Assembly (NCBI GenBank): GCA_009704445.1
Contig: WLED01000023.1
Span: 1-13,086 of the forward strand
DNA: 13,086 bases
Direction: 5' to 3'
DNA from: Actinomycetota bacterium
GTDB taxonomy: Bacteria; Actinomycetota; Actinomycetes; Nanopelagicales; Nanopelagicaceae
Shown: positions 1 through 7,484 of the stretch, piece by piece
Position numbering within the stretch: position 1 is the stretch's first letter
Layout of the letters: each line of letters opens with the position of its first letter
Notes under the pieces: generated by a model
Seen by the model: the letters and a program-made list of their open reading frames with translations, nothing else
The model's database searches: none
What the model was told of the DNA's origin: nothing
Translations under genes and position numbers: made by a program

Positions 1-587
1 CAGAGAGAATGTCAAAGCTAAACACGGGTGATGGAACAAAAGGGGCAGACATGGGCCCACTTGTAACACGTGTTCATCGAGACAAAGTGGCTTCCTATAT
101 TGAAGCTGGAGTTACACAAGGGGCAAAGCTAGTTGTCGATGGCCGTAATCCAAAAGTTAATGGCGAATCAAATGGTTTCTGGCTTGGGCCAACTTTATTT
201 GATGGTGTTAATTCAACAATGAGTATTTATAAAGAAGAAATCTTTGGTCCAGTATTAAGCGTTGTTCGTGTGAAAACCTACAACGAAGGTGTTTCACTCA
301 TTAATGCCCACCCTTACGGAAATGGAACAGCAATCTTTACAAACGACGGTGGAGCTGCGAGAAAATTTCAGAACGAAATTCAAGTCGGAATGATTGGTAT
401 TAACGTACCGATACCTGTTCCTACCGCTTACTATTCATTTGGTGGCTGGAAGGCATCTTTATTTGGAGATACTCATGCCCACGGAGCCGAAGGCGTCCAT
501 TTCTTCACACGCGGAAAAGTGGTTACAAGCCGTTGGTTAGATCCAAGCCATGGCGGAATTAACTTGGGTTTCCCTCAAAATAATTAG
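1..587 (+). CDS. mmsA: Methylmalonate-semialdehyde dehydrogenase (CoA-acylating), C-terminal part
   Basis: This is the 3' end of an aldehyde dehydrogenase superfamily gene that starts before the window. The reading frame is open to the left edge, and the ATG at position 9 is internal. The protein resembles the C-terminal part of MMSDH/IolA: a DMGPLVT segment, the FGPVL motif preceded by IYKEEI, then YGNGTAIFT, VGMIGINVP and SFGGWKASLFGD, which are typical of the CoA-acylating branch. The catalytic cysteine would lie upstream of the window. The family enzyme oxidises methylmalonate or malonate semialdehyde to propionyl-CoA or acetyl-CoA with NAD+ in the cytoplasm, in valine, beta-alanine or myo-inositol catabolism. 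Which pathway it serves here cannot be seen, because upstream genes are missing. It ends in TAG, 20 bp before a tRNA gene. A distinct aldehyde dehydrogenase subfamily is unlikely given the match of the C-terminal motifs. Confidence 0.9.
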   Translation, partial: ERMSKLNTGDGTKGADMGPLVTRVHRDKVASYIEAGVTQGAKLVVDGRNPKVNGESNGFWLGPTLFDGVNSTMSIYKEEIFGPVLSVVRVKTYNEGVSLINAHPYGNGTAIFTNDGGAARKFQNEIQVGMIGINVPIPVPTAYYSFGGWKASLFGDTHAHGAEGVHFFTRGKVVTSRWLDPSHGGINLGFPQNN

Positions 588-589
588 GA

Positions 590-595
590 TAAACT
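590..595 (+). promoter_or_regulatory. Possible -10 element for tRNA-Ser
   Basis: TAAACT fits the actinobacterial TANNNT -10 consensus. It ends 12 bases before the tRNA 5' end, which suits a start site near 602 and a short 5' leader. No convincing -35 hexamer lies 16-18 bases upstream, where the end of the mmsA coding region would hold it. Transcription could also read through from mmsA. Confidence 0.3.
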
Positions 596-607
596 AATCC
601 TGTACTT

Positions 608-696
608 GGAGACGTCGCATAGCCCGGTCGAGTGCGCCTCACTGCTAACGAGGTAAGGTGTTAAAGCCTTCAGGAGTTCAAATCTCCTCGTCTCCG
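608..696 (+). tRNA. tRNA-Ser (anticodon GCT)
   Basis: A cloverleaf with a long class II variable arm can be folded by eye. The acceptor stem is GGAGACG (608-614) with CGTCTCC (689-695), followed by discriminator G at 696. The D stem is GCA/TGC. The anticodon loop CTGCTAA carries GCT at 644-646. The variable arm has an AAGG/CCTT stem, and the T arm is AGGAG-TTCAAAT-CTCCT (672-688). It decodes AGC/AGU serine codons. CCA is not encoded; CTCC follows. The anticodon stem CCTCA/CGAGG has an A-C mismatch at the loop-closing pair. Confidence 0.93.
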
Positions 697-795
697 CTCC
701 TTAGTCATTAGAAGTCGTTTGTGCTGGTCAGACGATAATGAAATTTTCTAGACACACTTTTGAAAGTTAATTATTTGATTTGTATGAGGTACTAA

Positions 796-2583
796 CTAAG
801 CAAGCTTGGACTTGAGCAAATCAAGCTGTTTTGTCATTTCCCCAGGCAGTTTGTCACCAATAGTCTCAAACCATTCGTCAATTAATGGGATCTCTTGCTT
901 CCATTCATCATGGTCAACTTTTAATGCAGTTTGAAAAACTTCGACACTTGTTTGATTCTTATCGATGTCAAAACTTGCAACGGTTGGAATAAATCCAAGA
1001 GGGGTTTCAACCGCATCGGCCTCATCATTAATTCGCTCTAATGCCCACTTTAGACCTCGGAGATTTTCTCCGAAACCTGGCCATAAAAATCCACCATCTG
1101 CGCTTCGTCTAAACCAGTTCACATAAAAGATCTTAGGCATCTTCTTGGGATTTGCGCCTTGTCCCATTTTTAGCCAGTGTGCAATGTAGTCACCTACGTG
1201 GTAACCAATAAAGGGCAACATCGCAAAGGGGTCACGTCGTACGACGCCGACTGCGCCTGTTGCTGCTGCAGTTGTTTCAGATGACAGGGTTGCTCCCATG
1301 AATACGCCATGTTCCCAATCGCGCGCTTGCACAATTAAAGGAATTGTTGTTTTTCTGCGACCACCAAAGAAAATTGCGGAGATAGGTACACCCTTTGAAT
1401 CTTCCCATTCAGGGGCAATGATTGGACATTGCGCAGCAGGCGTGCAAAAACGAGAATTTGGATGAGAAGAAAGTGTTTGGTTGCCAGGATTCCAATTATT
1501 ACCATGCCAATCAGTTAACTGTGATGGTGGAGTATCGGTTGCACCTTCCCACCAAACATCTCCATCATCGGTTAAAGCAACATTTGTAAAAATAGTGTTT
1601 CCTACATCGATAGTCTTCATGGCATTTGGATTTGTTCCCCAACCTGTTCCAGGGGCTACTCCAAAGAATCCATACTCAGGATTCATCGCATATAACTGGC
1701 CATCATCACCAAAGCGAAGCCATGCAATGTCATCCCCTAAAGTTTCAGCTTTCCACCCAGGAAGAATTGGATCTAACATTGCAAGATTTGTCTTTCCACA
1801 AGCAGAAGGAAATGCTGCTGCAATGTAATTAACGCGGCCCTTAGGTGAAGTTAGTTTAAGAATTAACATGTGCTCTGCTAACCAGCCTTCGTCACGCGCA
1901 ATTACAGAAGCAATTCTCAATGAATAACATTTTTTACCAAGCAGCGCGTTTCCACCATATCCAGATCCATAGGACCAGATAGTTCTTTCCTCTGGAAAGT
2001 GCGTTACATACTTTGTCTGATTACATGGCCACTTAACATCAGCTTGGCCGGGGGCTAACGGCGCTCCTACAGAATGTAGAGCTTTTACAAAGAATTTATC
2101 TGTGCCCAGTTTCTCTAAAACCTGCTTACCCATGCGCGCCATAATGTGCATGGAGACAACAACGTAGGCGCTATCAGTTATCTGTACGCCAAATTTAGGT
2201 TCATCGGCATCTAGAGGGCCCATGCAAAAGGGAATTACATACATTCGGCGACCAGCCATTGAGCCTTTGTAAAGATCCCGCATGATCGCTTTCATTTCAT
2301 TTGGATCCATCCAATTATTTGTGGGTCCAGAATCTTCTTCTTTTTTAGAACAGATAAATGTTCTGTCCTCAACTCGTGCAACATCACTTGGATCAGAAAC
2401 TGCGGAGAAAGAGTTAGGCTTTTTCTTTAAACGAACAAGAGTTCCAGCACTTACTAACTCATTCGTTAAGCGATTCCATTCATCCGACGTGCCATCACAA
2501 ATATAGACATCTGTGGGCTGTGTTAATGCAGCAATCTCATCAATCCATGCGGCTAGTGCGGCATGTTTTACACCAGAGTGCAT
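796..2583 (-). CDS. pckG: Phosphoenolpyruvate carboxykinase (GTP)
   Basis: PckG converts oxaloacetate and GTP to PEP, CO2 and GDP in the cytoplasm. It is the first step of gluconeogenesis, or anaplerotic in reverse. With the start chosen here it has 595 residues, close to the roughly 600-610 usual for actinobacterial GTP-PEPCK. The kinase-1 P-loop FPSACGKTN with its hyper-reactive Cys is at about 258-266, the metal/substrate segment ETLGDDIAW follows at about 280, GFFGVAPGTG is near 305, and FFGGRRKTT (guanine-nucleotide enzyme signature) is near 405. WMDPNEM and YGSGYGGNALLGKKC are also conserved. The frame stays open to an ATG at 2637, but the ATG at 2583 has a strong GGAGG seven bases upstream (plus-strand 2591-2595). 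It also places the protein start just before the family-conserved region (AAWIDEIAALTQP), so I prefer it. The gene is monocistronic, convergent with tRNA-Ser and divergent from the fprA-like gene. No clear terminator was found downstream. Confidence 0.96.
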   Translation of the reverse strand: MHSGVKHAALAAWIDEIAALTQPTDVYICDGTSDEWNRLTNELVSAGTLVRLKKKPNSFSAVSDPSDVARVEDRTFICSKKEEDSGPTNNWMDPNEMKAIMRDLYKGSMAGRRMYVIPFCMGPLDADEPKFGVQITDSAYVVVSMHIMARMGKQVLEKLGTDKFFVKALHSVGAPLAPGQADVKWPCNQTKYVTHFPEERTIWSYGSGYGGNALLGKKCYSLRIASVIARDEGWLAEHMLILKLTSPKGRVNYIAAAFPSACGKTNLAMLDPILPGWKAETLGDDIAWLRFGDDGQLYAMNPEYGFFGVAPGTGWGTNPNAMKTIDVGNTIFTNVALTDDGDVWWEGATDTPPSQLTDWHGNNWNPGNQTLSSHPNSRFCTPAAQCPIIAPEWEDSKGVPISAIFFGGRRKTTIPLIVQARDWEHGVFMGATLSSETTAAATGAVGVVRRDPFAMLPFIGYHVGDYIAHWLKMGQGANPKKMPKIFYVNWFRRSADGGFLWPGFGENLRGLKWALERINDEADAVETPLGFIPTVASFDIDKNQTSVEVFQTALKVDHDEWKQEIPLIDEWFETIGDKLPGEMTKQLDLLKSKLA

Positions 2584-2590
2584 ACTGAAT

Positions 2591-2595
2591 CCTCC
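2591..2595 (-). promoter_or_regulatory. Ribosome binding site that sets the pckG start
   Basis: On the minus strand this reads GGAGG, seven bases before ATG 2583-2581. The alternative ATG at 2637 has only a weak AGG-like sequence. This is the main reason to shorten the protein by 18 residues. Confidence 0.65.
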
Positions 2596-2653
2596 GCAAT
2601 AAGGCTTTAGGGACCTAATCATCTCAAGGTATTGCATTAGGACCTATCTAAGC

Positions 2654-2681
2654 AATGTAATGTTTCTCATACTCAAGTAAA
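2654..2681 (-). promoter_or_regulatory. Candidate pckG promoter
   Basis: On the minus strand, TTTACT (plus 2676-2681) and TACATT (plus 2654-2659) are separated by 16 bases, matching a weak -35 and a TANNNT -10. The start site would be near 2647, giving a leader of about 60 bases to ATG 2583. On the plus strand, TAAACT at 2678-2683 could be a -10 for the fprA-like gene, so the two divergent promoters would share bases. This is pattern matching by eye only. Confidence 0.35.
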
Positions 2682-2717
2682 CTCAGCGTAGAACTTAAGA
2701 GTAGAAACAGGTGCGCG

Positions 2718-3995
2718 ATGGCTATCTATAAAGTAGCAATTGTTGGGGCAGGTCCTGCCGGCTACTTTGCAGCCCAAGCTCTAAATAACCTGGCAGATCA
2801 AGATCGCAGTTTTGAAATAGATATGTTTGAGCGCCTACCAACCCCGTGGGGTTTGGTACGAAGTGGTGTTGCTCCCGATCATCCAAAGATTAAAACAGTC
2901 TCAAAAGTATTTGAAAAAATTGCAACGGGAGAAAACTTTCGACTTTTTGCAAATGTAGAAATCGGTAAAGATTTATCAGTTGATCAATTACAAGATAGAT
3001 ACGATGCAGTAATTATTGCAACAGGTTCTTCATTAGGAAAAACACTAGGGATTGCAGGGGAAAAACTAAGAGGTTCGCTTTCTGCAGCAAGTTTTGTTCC
3101 TTGGTACAACGCACACCCAGATTTTGCAGATGTTGATGTGCCGCTAGATTCAAATGCTGCAGTTGTAATTGGTGGTGGCAATGTTGCGATGGATGTTGCC
3201 AGAATATTGGCGCTAGAACCCAGTGAATTAGATCCGACAGATACCGCAGATCATGCGATTATTGCATTTAAGAATAGTGATATCAGAAAGGTTTATATCG
3301 CTTTACGCCGAGGGCCCGAGCACGCCGCCTTTACCTCTCCAGAACTTCGCGATCTTCCAAAACTAGAACACACAAATGTGATTATTAATGAGGCTGAGAT
3401 TGTTGCAGCCATTGCAAGAGTTGGGGATTCCGCCGAAAAAGATGTAAAGAGCAATTTGGACGCAATGCTATTTATTGCTCAGAATCAGAAGACTGAACAT
3501 GAGCGAACGATTGAGTTTTTGTTTTCACACACACCACAAGAAATTCAAGGAGATGGCAAAGTTGAAGGAGTTGTCTTCTCAACACCAACGGGAGAGCGAA
3601 CAATTAAGTGTGGTCTTGTCGTTACTGCAATTGGATATAACGCATTGGATATCCCTGGTGTTCCATTTGGAAATGGCAAGGTAGTTAACGTAGATGGACG
3701 AGTCACAGGCAACATGTACGTTGTCGGGTGGGCAAAGCGCGGGCCATCAGGAGTAATTGGCACCAATAAGTCAGATGCTTCCTCTGTTATTGAGCTAATA
3801 GGCCAAGATTTAGGTGAACCAAAGAACAAAAGCGATATTACAGATTTGCTCAAAGGGAAAACCGTAGTAACTCAAAGAGATTGGGAAGCGATCAATGCTG
3901 CCGAAATCGCTGCTGGCGAGCCATTATCTAAGCCACGAAGAAAAGGAATTACTTGGGATCAACTCATGGCTCATGCCGAAATTTACTACTTTTAA
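2718..3995 (+). CDS. fprA: FAD-dependent ferredoxin/NADP+ reductase, FprA (adrenodoxin reductase) type
   Basis: The 425-residue flavoprotein belongs to the adrenodoxin-reductase/FprA family, which transfers electrons between NADPH and a ferredoxin. The N-terminal FAD dinucleotide fold is VAIVGAGPAGYFAA (about 6-19). It is followed by FERLPTPWGLVRSGVAPDHP (38-57), a hallmark of this family. The NADP-binding motif IGGGNVAMDVARIL is at about 151-164, with RRGP at 197-200 and AAFTSPEL at 203-210. The C-terminal flavin-contact segment WAKRGPSGVIGTNKSD is near 338-353. Mycobacterial FprA is about 30 residues longer. The ATG at 2718 has an AGGTG-like site shortly upstream, and the N-terminus starts right at the Rossmann fold. 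It is divergent from pckG and convergent with the TSUP gene, stop to stop with 8 bp between. The ferredoxin partner is not in the window. A ferredoxin coupled to sulfite reduction is unsupported, since no such reductase is present. Confidence 0.92.
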   Translation: MAIYKVAIVGAGPAGYFAAQALNNLADQDRSFEIDMFERLPTPWGLVRSGVAPDHPKIKTVSKVFEKIATGENFRLFANVEIGKDLSVDQLQDRYDAVIIATGSSLGKTLGIAGEKLRGSLSAASFVPWYNAHPDFADVDVPLDSNAAVVIGGGNVAMDVARILALEPSELDPTDTADHAIIAFKNSDIRKVYIALRRGPEHAAFTSPELRDLPKLEHTNVIINEAEIVAAIARVGDSAEKDVKSNLDAMLFIAQNQKTEHERTIEFLFSHTPQEIQGDGKVEGVVFSTPTGERTIKCGLVVTAIGYNALDIPGVPFGNGKVVNVDGRVTGNMYVVGWAKRGPSGVIGTNKSDASSVIELIGQDLGEPKNKSDITDLLKGKTVVTQRDWEAINAAEIAAGEPLSKPRRKGITWDQLMAHAEIYYF

Positions 3996-4003
3996 TTTCA
4001 AAA

Positions 4004-4759
4004 CTAAGCGCGCATGATTTGAACTGCGTTAAGCACAATAATTGCAAGTGCTACCACGATTCCAAGTTGTCGTGCCGGCAGTTTTCCAACTAAGCGTGCA
4101 GCTATAGGTGCAGCAATAACACCACCAATTGCTAACCCACCCACAATCGTCCAATCGATATCTATTCGCCAAATCTGAAGCAAAAATCCTAAAGAAGCCG
4201 ATAATGCAACAACAAACTCTGCTGCGCTAACTGTTCCAACAACTTTACGTGGTTCTGTTGCAGTCGTAGTAATAAGTGTTGGTGTAACTATTGGACCCCA
4301 ACCACCACCACCGGATGCATCAACAAATCCCCCAGTAAAGCCTAGATATGTAAGAAATCTAGGATTTGTAATCTCCACCATATTTACTTGGCCCTGTGAT
4401 TTAAAGATGTTGCGATAAAGAAGCAGAAAACCTAAGAATAAAAGCAAGGTAGAGATAAAAACTTTAGAACTGGAAAGATCAATGAAAGATAAGAAAGTTG
4501 CCCCCAAAAAAGCACCTATTCCACCTGGGATTGCCAAGCGAAACAGGATCTTTTTATCAATGTTTTCTGCATGCCAGTGCGAGACACCTGAGGCCAGTGT
4601 TGTTCCAATCTCTGCAAAGTGAACAGCAGCAGAGGCGACAGCTGCAGAGGCACCAAGAGTTACTAAGAGTGTGGAGCTTGTTAACCCGAATCCCATACCC
4701 AGGGAGCCATCAATTAATTGAGCTGTGCTTCCAACTAAAGCGAAGATAATCCAGTTCAC
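4004..4759 (-). CDS. TSUP (TauE/SafE-type) anion permease, last gene of the sulfation operon
   Basis: This integral membrane protein has 251 residues and about eight hydrophobic segments in the two-repeat arrangement of the TSUP family (Pfam TauE). The two conserved repeat loops are visible: FAEIGTTLASGVSHWHAENID at about 48-68 in the first half, and GGFVDASGGGGWGPIVTPTL at about 143-162 in the second. Characterised relatives move sulfite, sulfoacetate, sulfate or other sulfur-containing anions across the cytoplasmic membrane, and direction varies. The start is GTG at 4759-4757 with AAGGAG seven bases upstream. It overlaps the cysNC stop by four bases (GTGA), so it is probably translationally coupled. 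Co-transcription with the PAPS-making genes, and the lack of a sulfate ABC transporter nearby, suggest sulfate import. Sulfite export would be odd without a sulfite-producing reductase. The substrate is inferred from context only. Confidence 0.88.
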   Translation of the reverse strand: MNWIIFALVGSTAQLIDGSLGMGFGLTSSTLLVTLGASAAVASAAVHFAEIGTTLASGVSHWHAENIDKKILFRLAIPGGIGAFLGATFLSFIDLSSSKVFISTLLLFLGFLLLYRNIFKSQGQVNMVEITNPRFLTYLGFTGGFVDASGGGGWGPIVTPTLITTTATEPRKVVGTVSAAEFVVALSASLGFLLQIWRIDIDWTIVGGLAIGGVIAAPIAARLVGKLPARQLGIVVALAIIVLNAVQIMRA

Positions 4760-6579
4760 AGTATCTCCTTCAAGATTCTTTCAACGATCTCATCAATCGG
4801 CGCCGTACCATCGACAACAAGAGTTGGTGATTTAGGCGGTTCATAATCTTGACCAACGCCTGTGAAGTTTGGAATCTCTCCTGCTGCTGATTTTTTATAG
4901 AGACCCTTTGGATCTCGAGCTCTACAAACATCTACAGGTGTGTCTACAAAAACCTCTATAAACTCGCCATCTTCAAAAATACTTTTTGCGCGCTGGCGAT
5001 CAACTTCAAATGGGCTTACCAAAGCTGAGATAACAATTAAGCCCGCATCGACCATTAACTTTGCAACCTCAGAAACTCGCCTAACATTTTCTGCACGATC
5101 TGTGGAGGTAAAACCAAGATCCATGTTGAGGCCCATACGAAGATTGTCTCCATCCAAAACATAAGAGTGCATACCCTGTGCAAACAAACGTTTTTCAAGG
5201 GCATTAGCAATTGTTGATTTACCAGAACCAGAAAGACCGGTTAGCCAAACAACCTTAGCTTTTTGATTTTTCTGTGCGCTTCGCTGCAATTTATTAACTT
5301 CATAATCTTGATGAGTCACATTAGATGAACGTCGTAAAGCGTGCTTGATCATGCCCGCACCGACTGTCTTTAATGTAAGACGGTCCACCAGAATGAAATT
5401 ACCAAACTCGCGATCATCTAAGTAGGGTCGCATCACAATTGGAATATCAGATGCAATCTCAACATCACCTATTTCATTCATTTTAAGTGTGTCAGTTGAA
5501 AGGTGTTCGCCCGTATTAACATCAATTTTGTGTCGAATCTTTGTAATCATCGCCGGAGTTGAAGTCGGCCCACTCATCATCAGATACGAGCGTGAATGAA
5601 TCAAATCTTCTTCGTTGAGCCATACAACATGAGCGGCAAAGCGATCGGCAGCAGTTAAATCCTTGGCATCCTGAGCAATGACATCTCCGCGCGTTGCATC
5701 GACCTCTGGCTCTAAAACTAGAGTTACCGCCTCTTCAGTATTGGCTGTCTCTATCTGATTCTCAAAGGTGACAATTGAGGAAATTGTGGCCTTTTTATTG
5801 CTTGGAAATATTGTGATTTCATCGCCTTTTGTAAATGATCCACGGCGAACGGTTCCAGATACTCCGCGAAAGTTTTCTGCGCGAGCGATCATCTGAATAC
5901 GCATCAAGCCACTTGCTGTTTTATCAACTGGCTTTTCCCAACCCTGAATTGCTTCAAGTAAACTTTGCGACGAATACCAGGGCATATTTGTACTTTTGAA
6001 AACAACATTATCGCCAACTAGAGCACTCATAGGAATGATGTGTATGTCTTGAACATTTAGTCTTTCGACTGCACGCCTTATATCTTTAGAAATAGAATCA
6101 AAAACTTCTTGTTTGTACTCCATCGCATCCAACTTATTGATTGCAATGATGATTCTAGAAACGCCCATCAAGGAGCAGATTGTTAAGTGTCTAAGAGTTT
6201 GTGTCCGGACACCTTTCATTGCATCCACTAAAACCAAACCAATATCTGCGCGTGATGCAGCAACTACCATGTTTCGTGTGTACTGCTCATGGCCAGGAGC
6301 ATCACTAATTATTAGTCGTTTTCCATCTAATAACTTCATAGAACGATAAGCAACATCGATTGTGATTCCTTGTTCACGTTCGGCCTCAAGGCCGTCTGTT
6401 AGCAAACTGAAATCAATCTCACCGGCTGCAATTGTTGACCCACTTCGCCTTACCTTTTTTGCTGCACCAATAGTGTCATGAGGGACGCTGTCAGTTTCAA
6501 CAAGTAAACGACCTATTAATGTACTTTTACCATCATCAACGCTTCCACAAGTGAGAAGTCGAACAATTGCCCCTGACAT
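4756..6579 (-). CDS. cysNC: Bifunctional sulfate adenylyltransferase subunit 1 / adenylylsulfate kinase (CysN-CysC fusion)
   Basis: The 607-residue fusion protein first couples GTP hydrolysis to APS formation with CysD, then phosphorylates APS to PAPS. The N-terminal EF-Tu-like GTPase shows G1 GSVDDGKS (12-19), switch-region GITIDVAYR (71-79), G3 DAPGH (93-97) and NKLD (148-151), then beta-barrel domains to about residue 415. After a short basic linker (about 428-441), the APS kinase domain starts. It has P-loop GLSGSGKS (448-455), DGDNLR (476-481), the LGFTSTDRAENVRR loop (488-501) and DPKGLYKK (556-563). Both halves look intact. The ATG at 6579 has GGAAGG upstream and overlaps the cysD stop by one base (TAATG). 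The downstream TSUP start overlaps its stop. CysNC fusions are common in bacteria, including actinobacteria. No APS/PAPS reductase gene accompanies it here. Confidence 0.97.
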   Translation of the reverse strand: MSGAIVRLLTCGSVDDGKSTLIGRLLVETDSVPHDTIGAAKKVRRSGSTIAAGEIDFSLLTDGLEAEREQGITIDVAYRSMKLLDGKRLIISDAPGHEQYTRNMVVAASRADIGLVLVDAMKGVRTQTLRHLTICSLMGVSRIIIAINKLDAMEYKQEVFDSISKDIRRAVERLNVQDIHIIPMSALVGDNVVFKSTNMPWYSSQSLLEAIQGWEKPVDKTASGLMRIQMIARAENFRGVSGTVRRGSFTKGDEITIFPSNKKATISSIVTFENQIETANTEEAVTLVLEPEVDATRGDVIAQDAKDLTAADRFAAHVVWLNEEDLIHSRSYLMMSGPTSTPAMITKIRHKIDVNTGEHLSTDTLKMNEIGDVEIASDIPIVMRPYLDDREFGNFILVDRLTLKTVGAGMIKHALRRSSNVTHQDYEVNKLQRSAQKNQKAKVVWLTGLSGSGKSTIANALEKRLFAQGMHSYVLDGDNLRMGLNMDLGFTSTDRAENVRRVSEVAKLMVDAGLIVISALVSPFEVDRQRAKSIFEDGEFIEVFVDTPVDVCRARDPKGLYKKSAAGEIPNFTGVGQDYEPPKSPTLVVDGTAPIDEIVERILKEIL

Positions 6580-7484
6580 TAAAAGTAACCTTCCGTCTTT
6601 TTCTTTTCCATGGAGTCTTCATTCTCTCCATCAATAAGACGTGTTGCTCTCTCACTGAGTTTTACATTAAGAACTTCTTCAACAACCTCTTGGATTGTTG
6701 TTGCATTAGATTCGACAGCTGCAGTTAGTGGATAGCACCCTAAAGTACGGAAGCGCACGCGCTGCATGGTCGGTTTCTCTCCATCTAATAATGGATATCG
6801 ATCATCATCAACCATGATGAGTTGATCACCACGTTTAACAACAGGGCGATCCTTTGCAAGATACAAAGAACTCACCTTGATGTTTTCTTGAAGTATGTAA
6901 TGCCAAATATCTGCTTCAGTCCAATCGTTAATTGGGAAAACACGCATTGTTTGTTCAGGTGCTAACCGACTGTTATATGTGCGCCAGAGTTCTGGTCGTT
7001 GTTCTCTTGGATTCCAGCGGTGACCGGGATCTCGCACGCTAAATATGCGCTCCTTCGCACGGCTTTTTTCTTCATCGCGACGGGAACCTCCAAGTGCGGC
7101 ATCAAACCCGTAGAGATCTAACGCTTCGCGAAGGGCAACAGTATTCATAACCCTTGTGTATTCAGAAATGCCCGCATCAAATGGATTGATGTTGTCTCGC
7201 ACGCCTGCTTGATTTATATGAGCGATTAAATGCGATTTTGTTTCTTTAACGATTTCATCTCTAAAAGTGATCATCTCTTTGAACTGCCACGTTGTATCAA
7301 TATGTAAAAGAGGAAATGGAATAGGAGCAGGGTAGAAAGCTTTTCTAGCAATATGAAGCATGACAGTAGAGTCTTTGCCTATTGAATACATAATCACTGG
7401 TTTTTTAAAGCTGGCCGCAGTTTCACGGAAAATCTCAATAGATTCTGCTTCTAGCTCTTTAAGAATTGCTGCTATTTTATTCAT
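6579..7484 (-). CDS. cysD: Sulfate adenylyltransferase subunit 2 (CysD)
   Basis: CysD is the catalytic ATP-PPi-lyase-fold subunit of heterodimeric ATP sulfurylase. It adenylates sulfate to APS, driven by the GTPase of CysN. The 301-residue length is typical. The PP-loop SIGKDS is at 34-39, followed by LLHIDTTWQFKEM near 59-71, GGSRRDEEKSRAKERIFS at about 132-149, INDWTEADIWHYI near 185-197, and the characteristic C-terminal KKKTEGYF. The ATG at 7484 has AAGGA seven bases upstream and overlaps the sulfotransferase stop by four bases (ATGA). It overlaps cysNC by one base, so the three are clearly one transcript. CysD is also related to PAPS reductase (CysH), but the EEKSRAKERIFS segment and KKKxxGYF tail identify it as CysD. 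Confidence 0.97.
   Translation of the reverse strand: MNKIAAILKELEAESIEIFRETAASFKKPVIMYSIGKDSTVMLHIARKAFYPAPIPFPLLHIDTTWQFKEMITFRDEIVKETKSHLIAHINQAGVRDNINPFDAGISEYTRVMNTVALREALDLYGFDAALGGSRRDEEKSRAKERIFSVRDPGHRWNPREQRPELWRTYNSRLAPEQTMRVFPINDWTEADIWHYILQENIKVSSLYLAKDRPVVKRGDQLIMVDDDRYPLLDGEKPTMQRVRFRTLGCYPLTAAVESNATTIQEVVEEVLNVKLSERATRLIDGENEDSMEKKKTEGYF

Noticed and set aside
588..607. A small inverted repeat, AGGAT with ATCCT, just after mmsA, considered as a terminator.
   Set aside because: It is only five AT-rich pairs without a T run. The TAAACT inside it fits better as the tRNA -10.
697..795. Search for a terminator or small gene between tRNA-Ser and pckG.
   Set aside because: Only weak four- to five-pair inverted repeats are present, and there is no T-run hairpin, open frame or RNA motif that I can support.
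1481..1832. Two plus-strand frames inside pckG (1481-1828 and 1626-1832).
   Set aside because: They are antisense to a highly conserved PEPCK region, have no family likeness, and have no SD or promoter that I can see.
3475..3853. Frames overlapping the fprA-like gene on both strands (3475-3684 plus, 3545-3853 minus).
   Set aside because: They lie fully inside a conserved coding sequence and lack recognisable motifs or start signals.
4498..6349. Several plus-strand frames opposite the TSUP and cysNC genes (4498-4749, 4940-5164, 6113-6349).
   Set aside because: They mirror conserved domains on the other strand and show low-complexity composition, so they are shadows.
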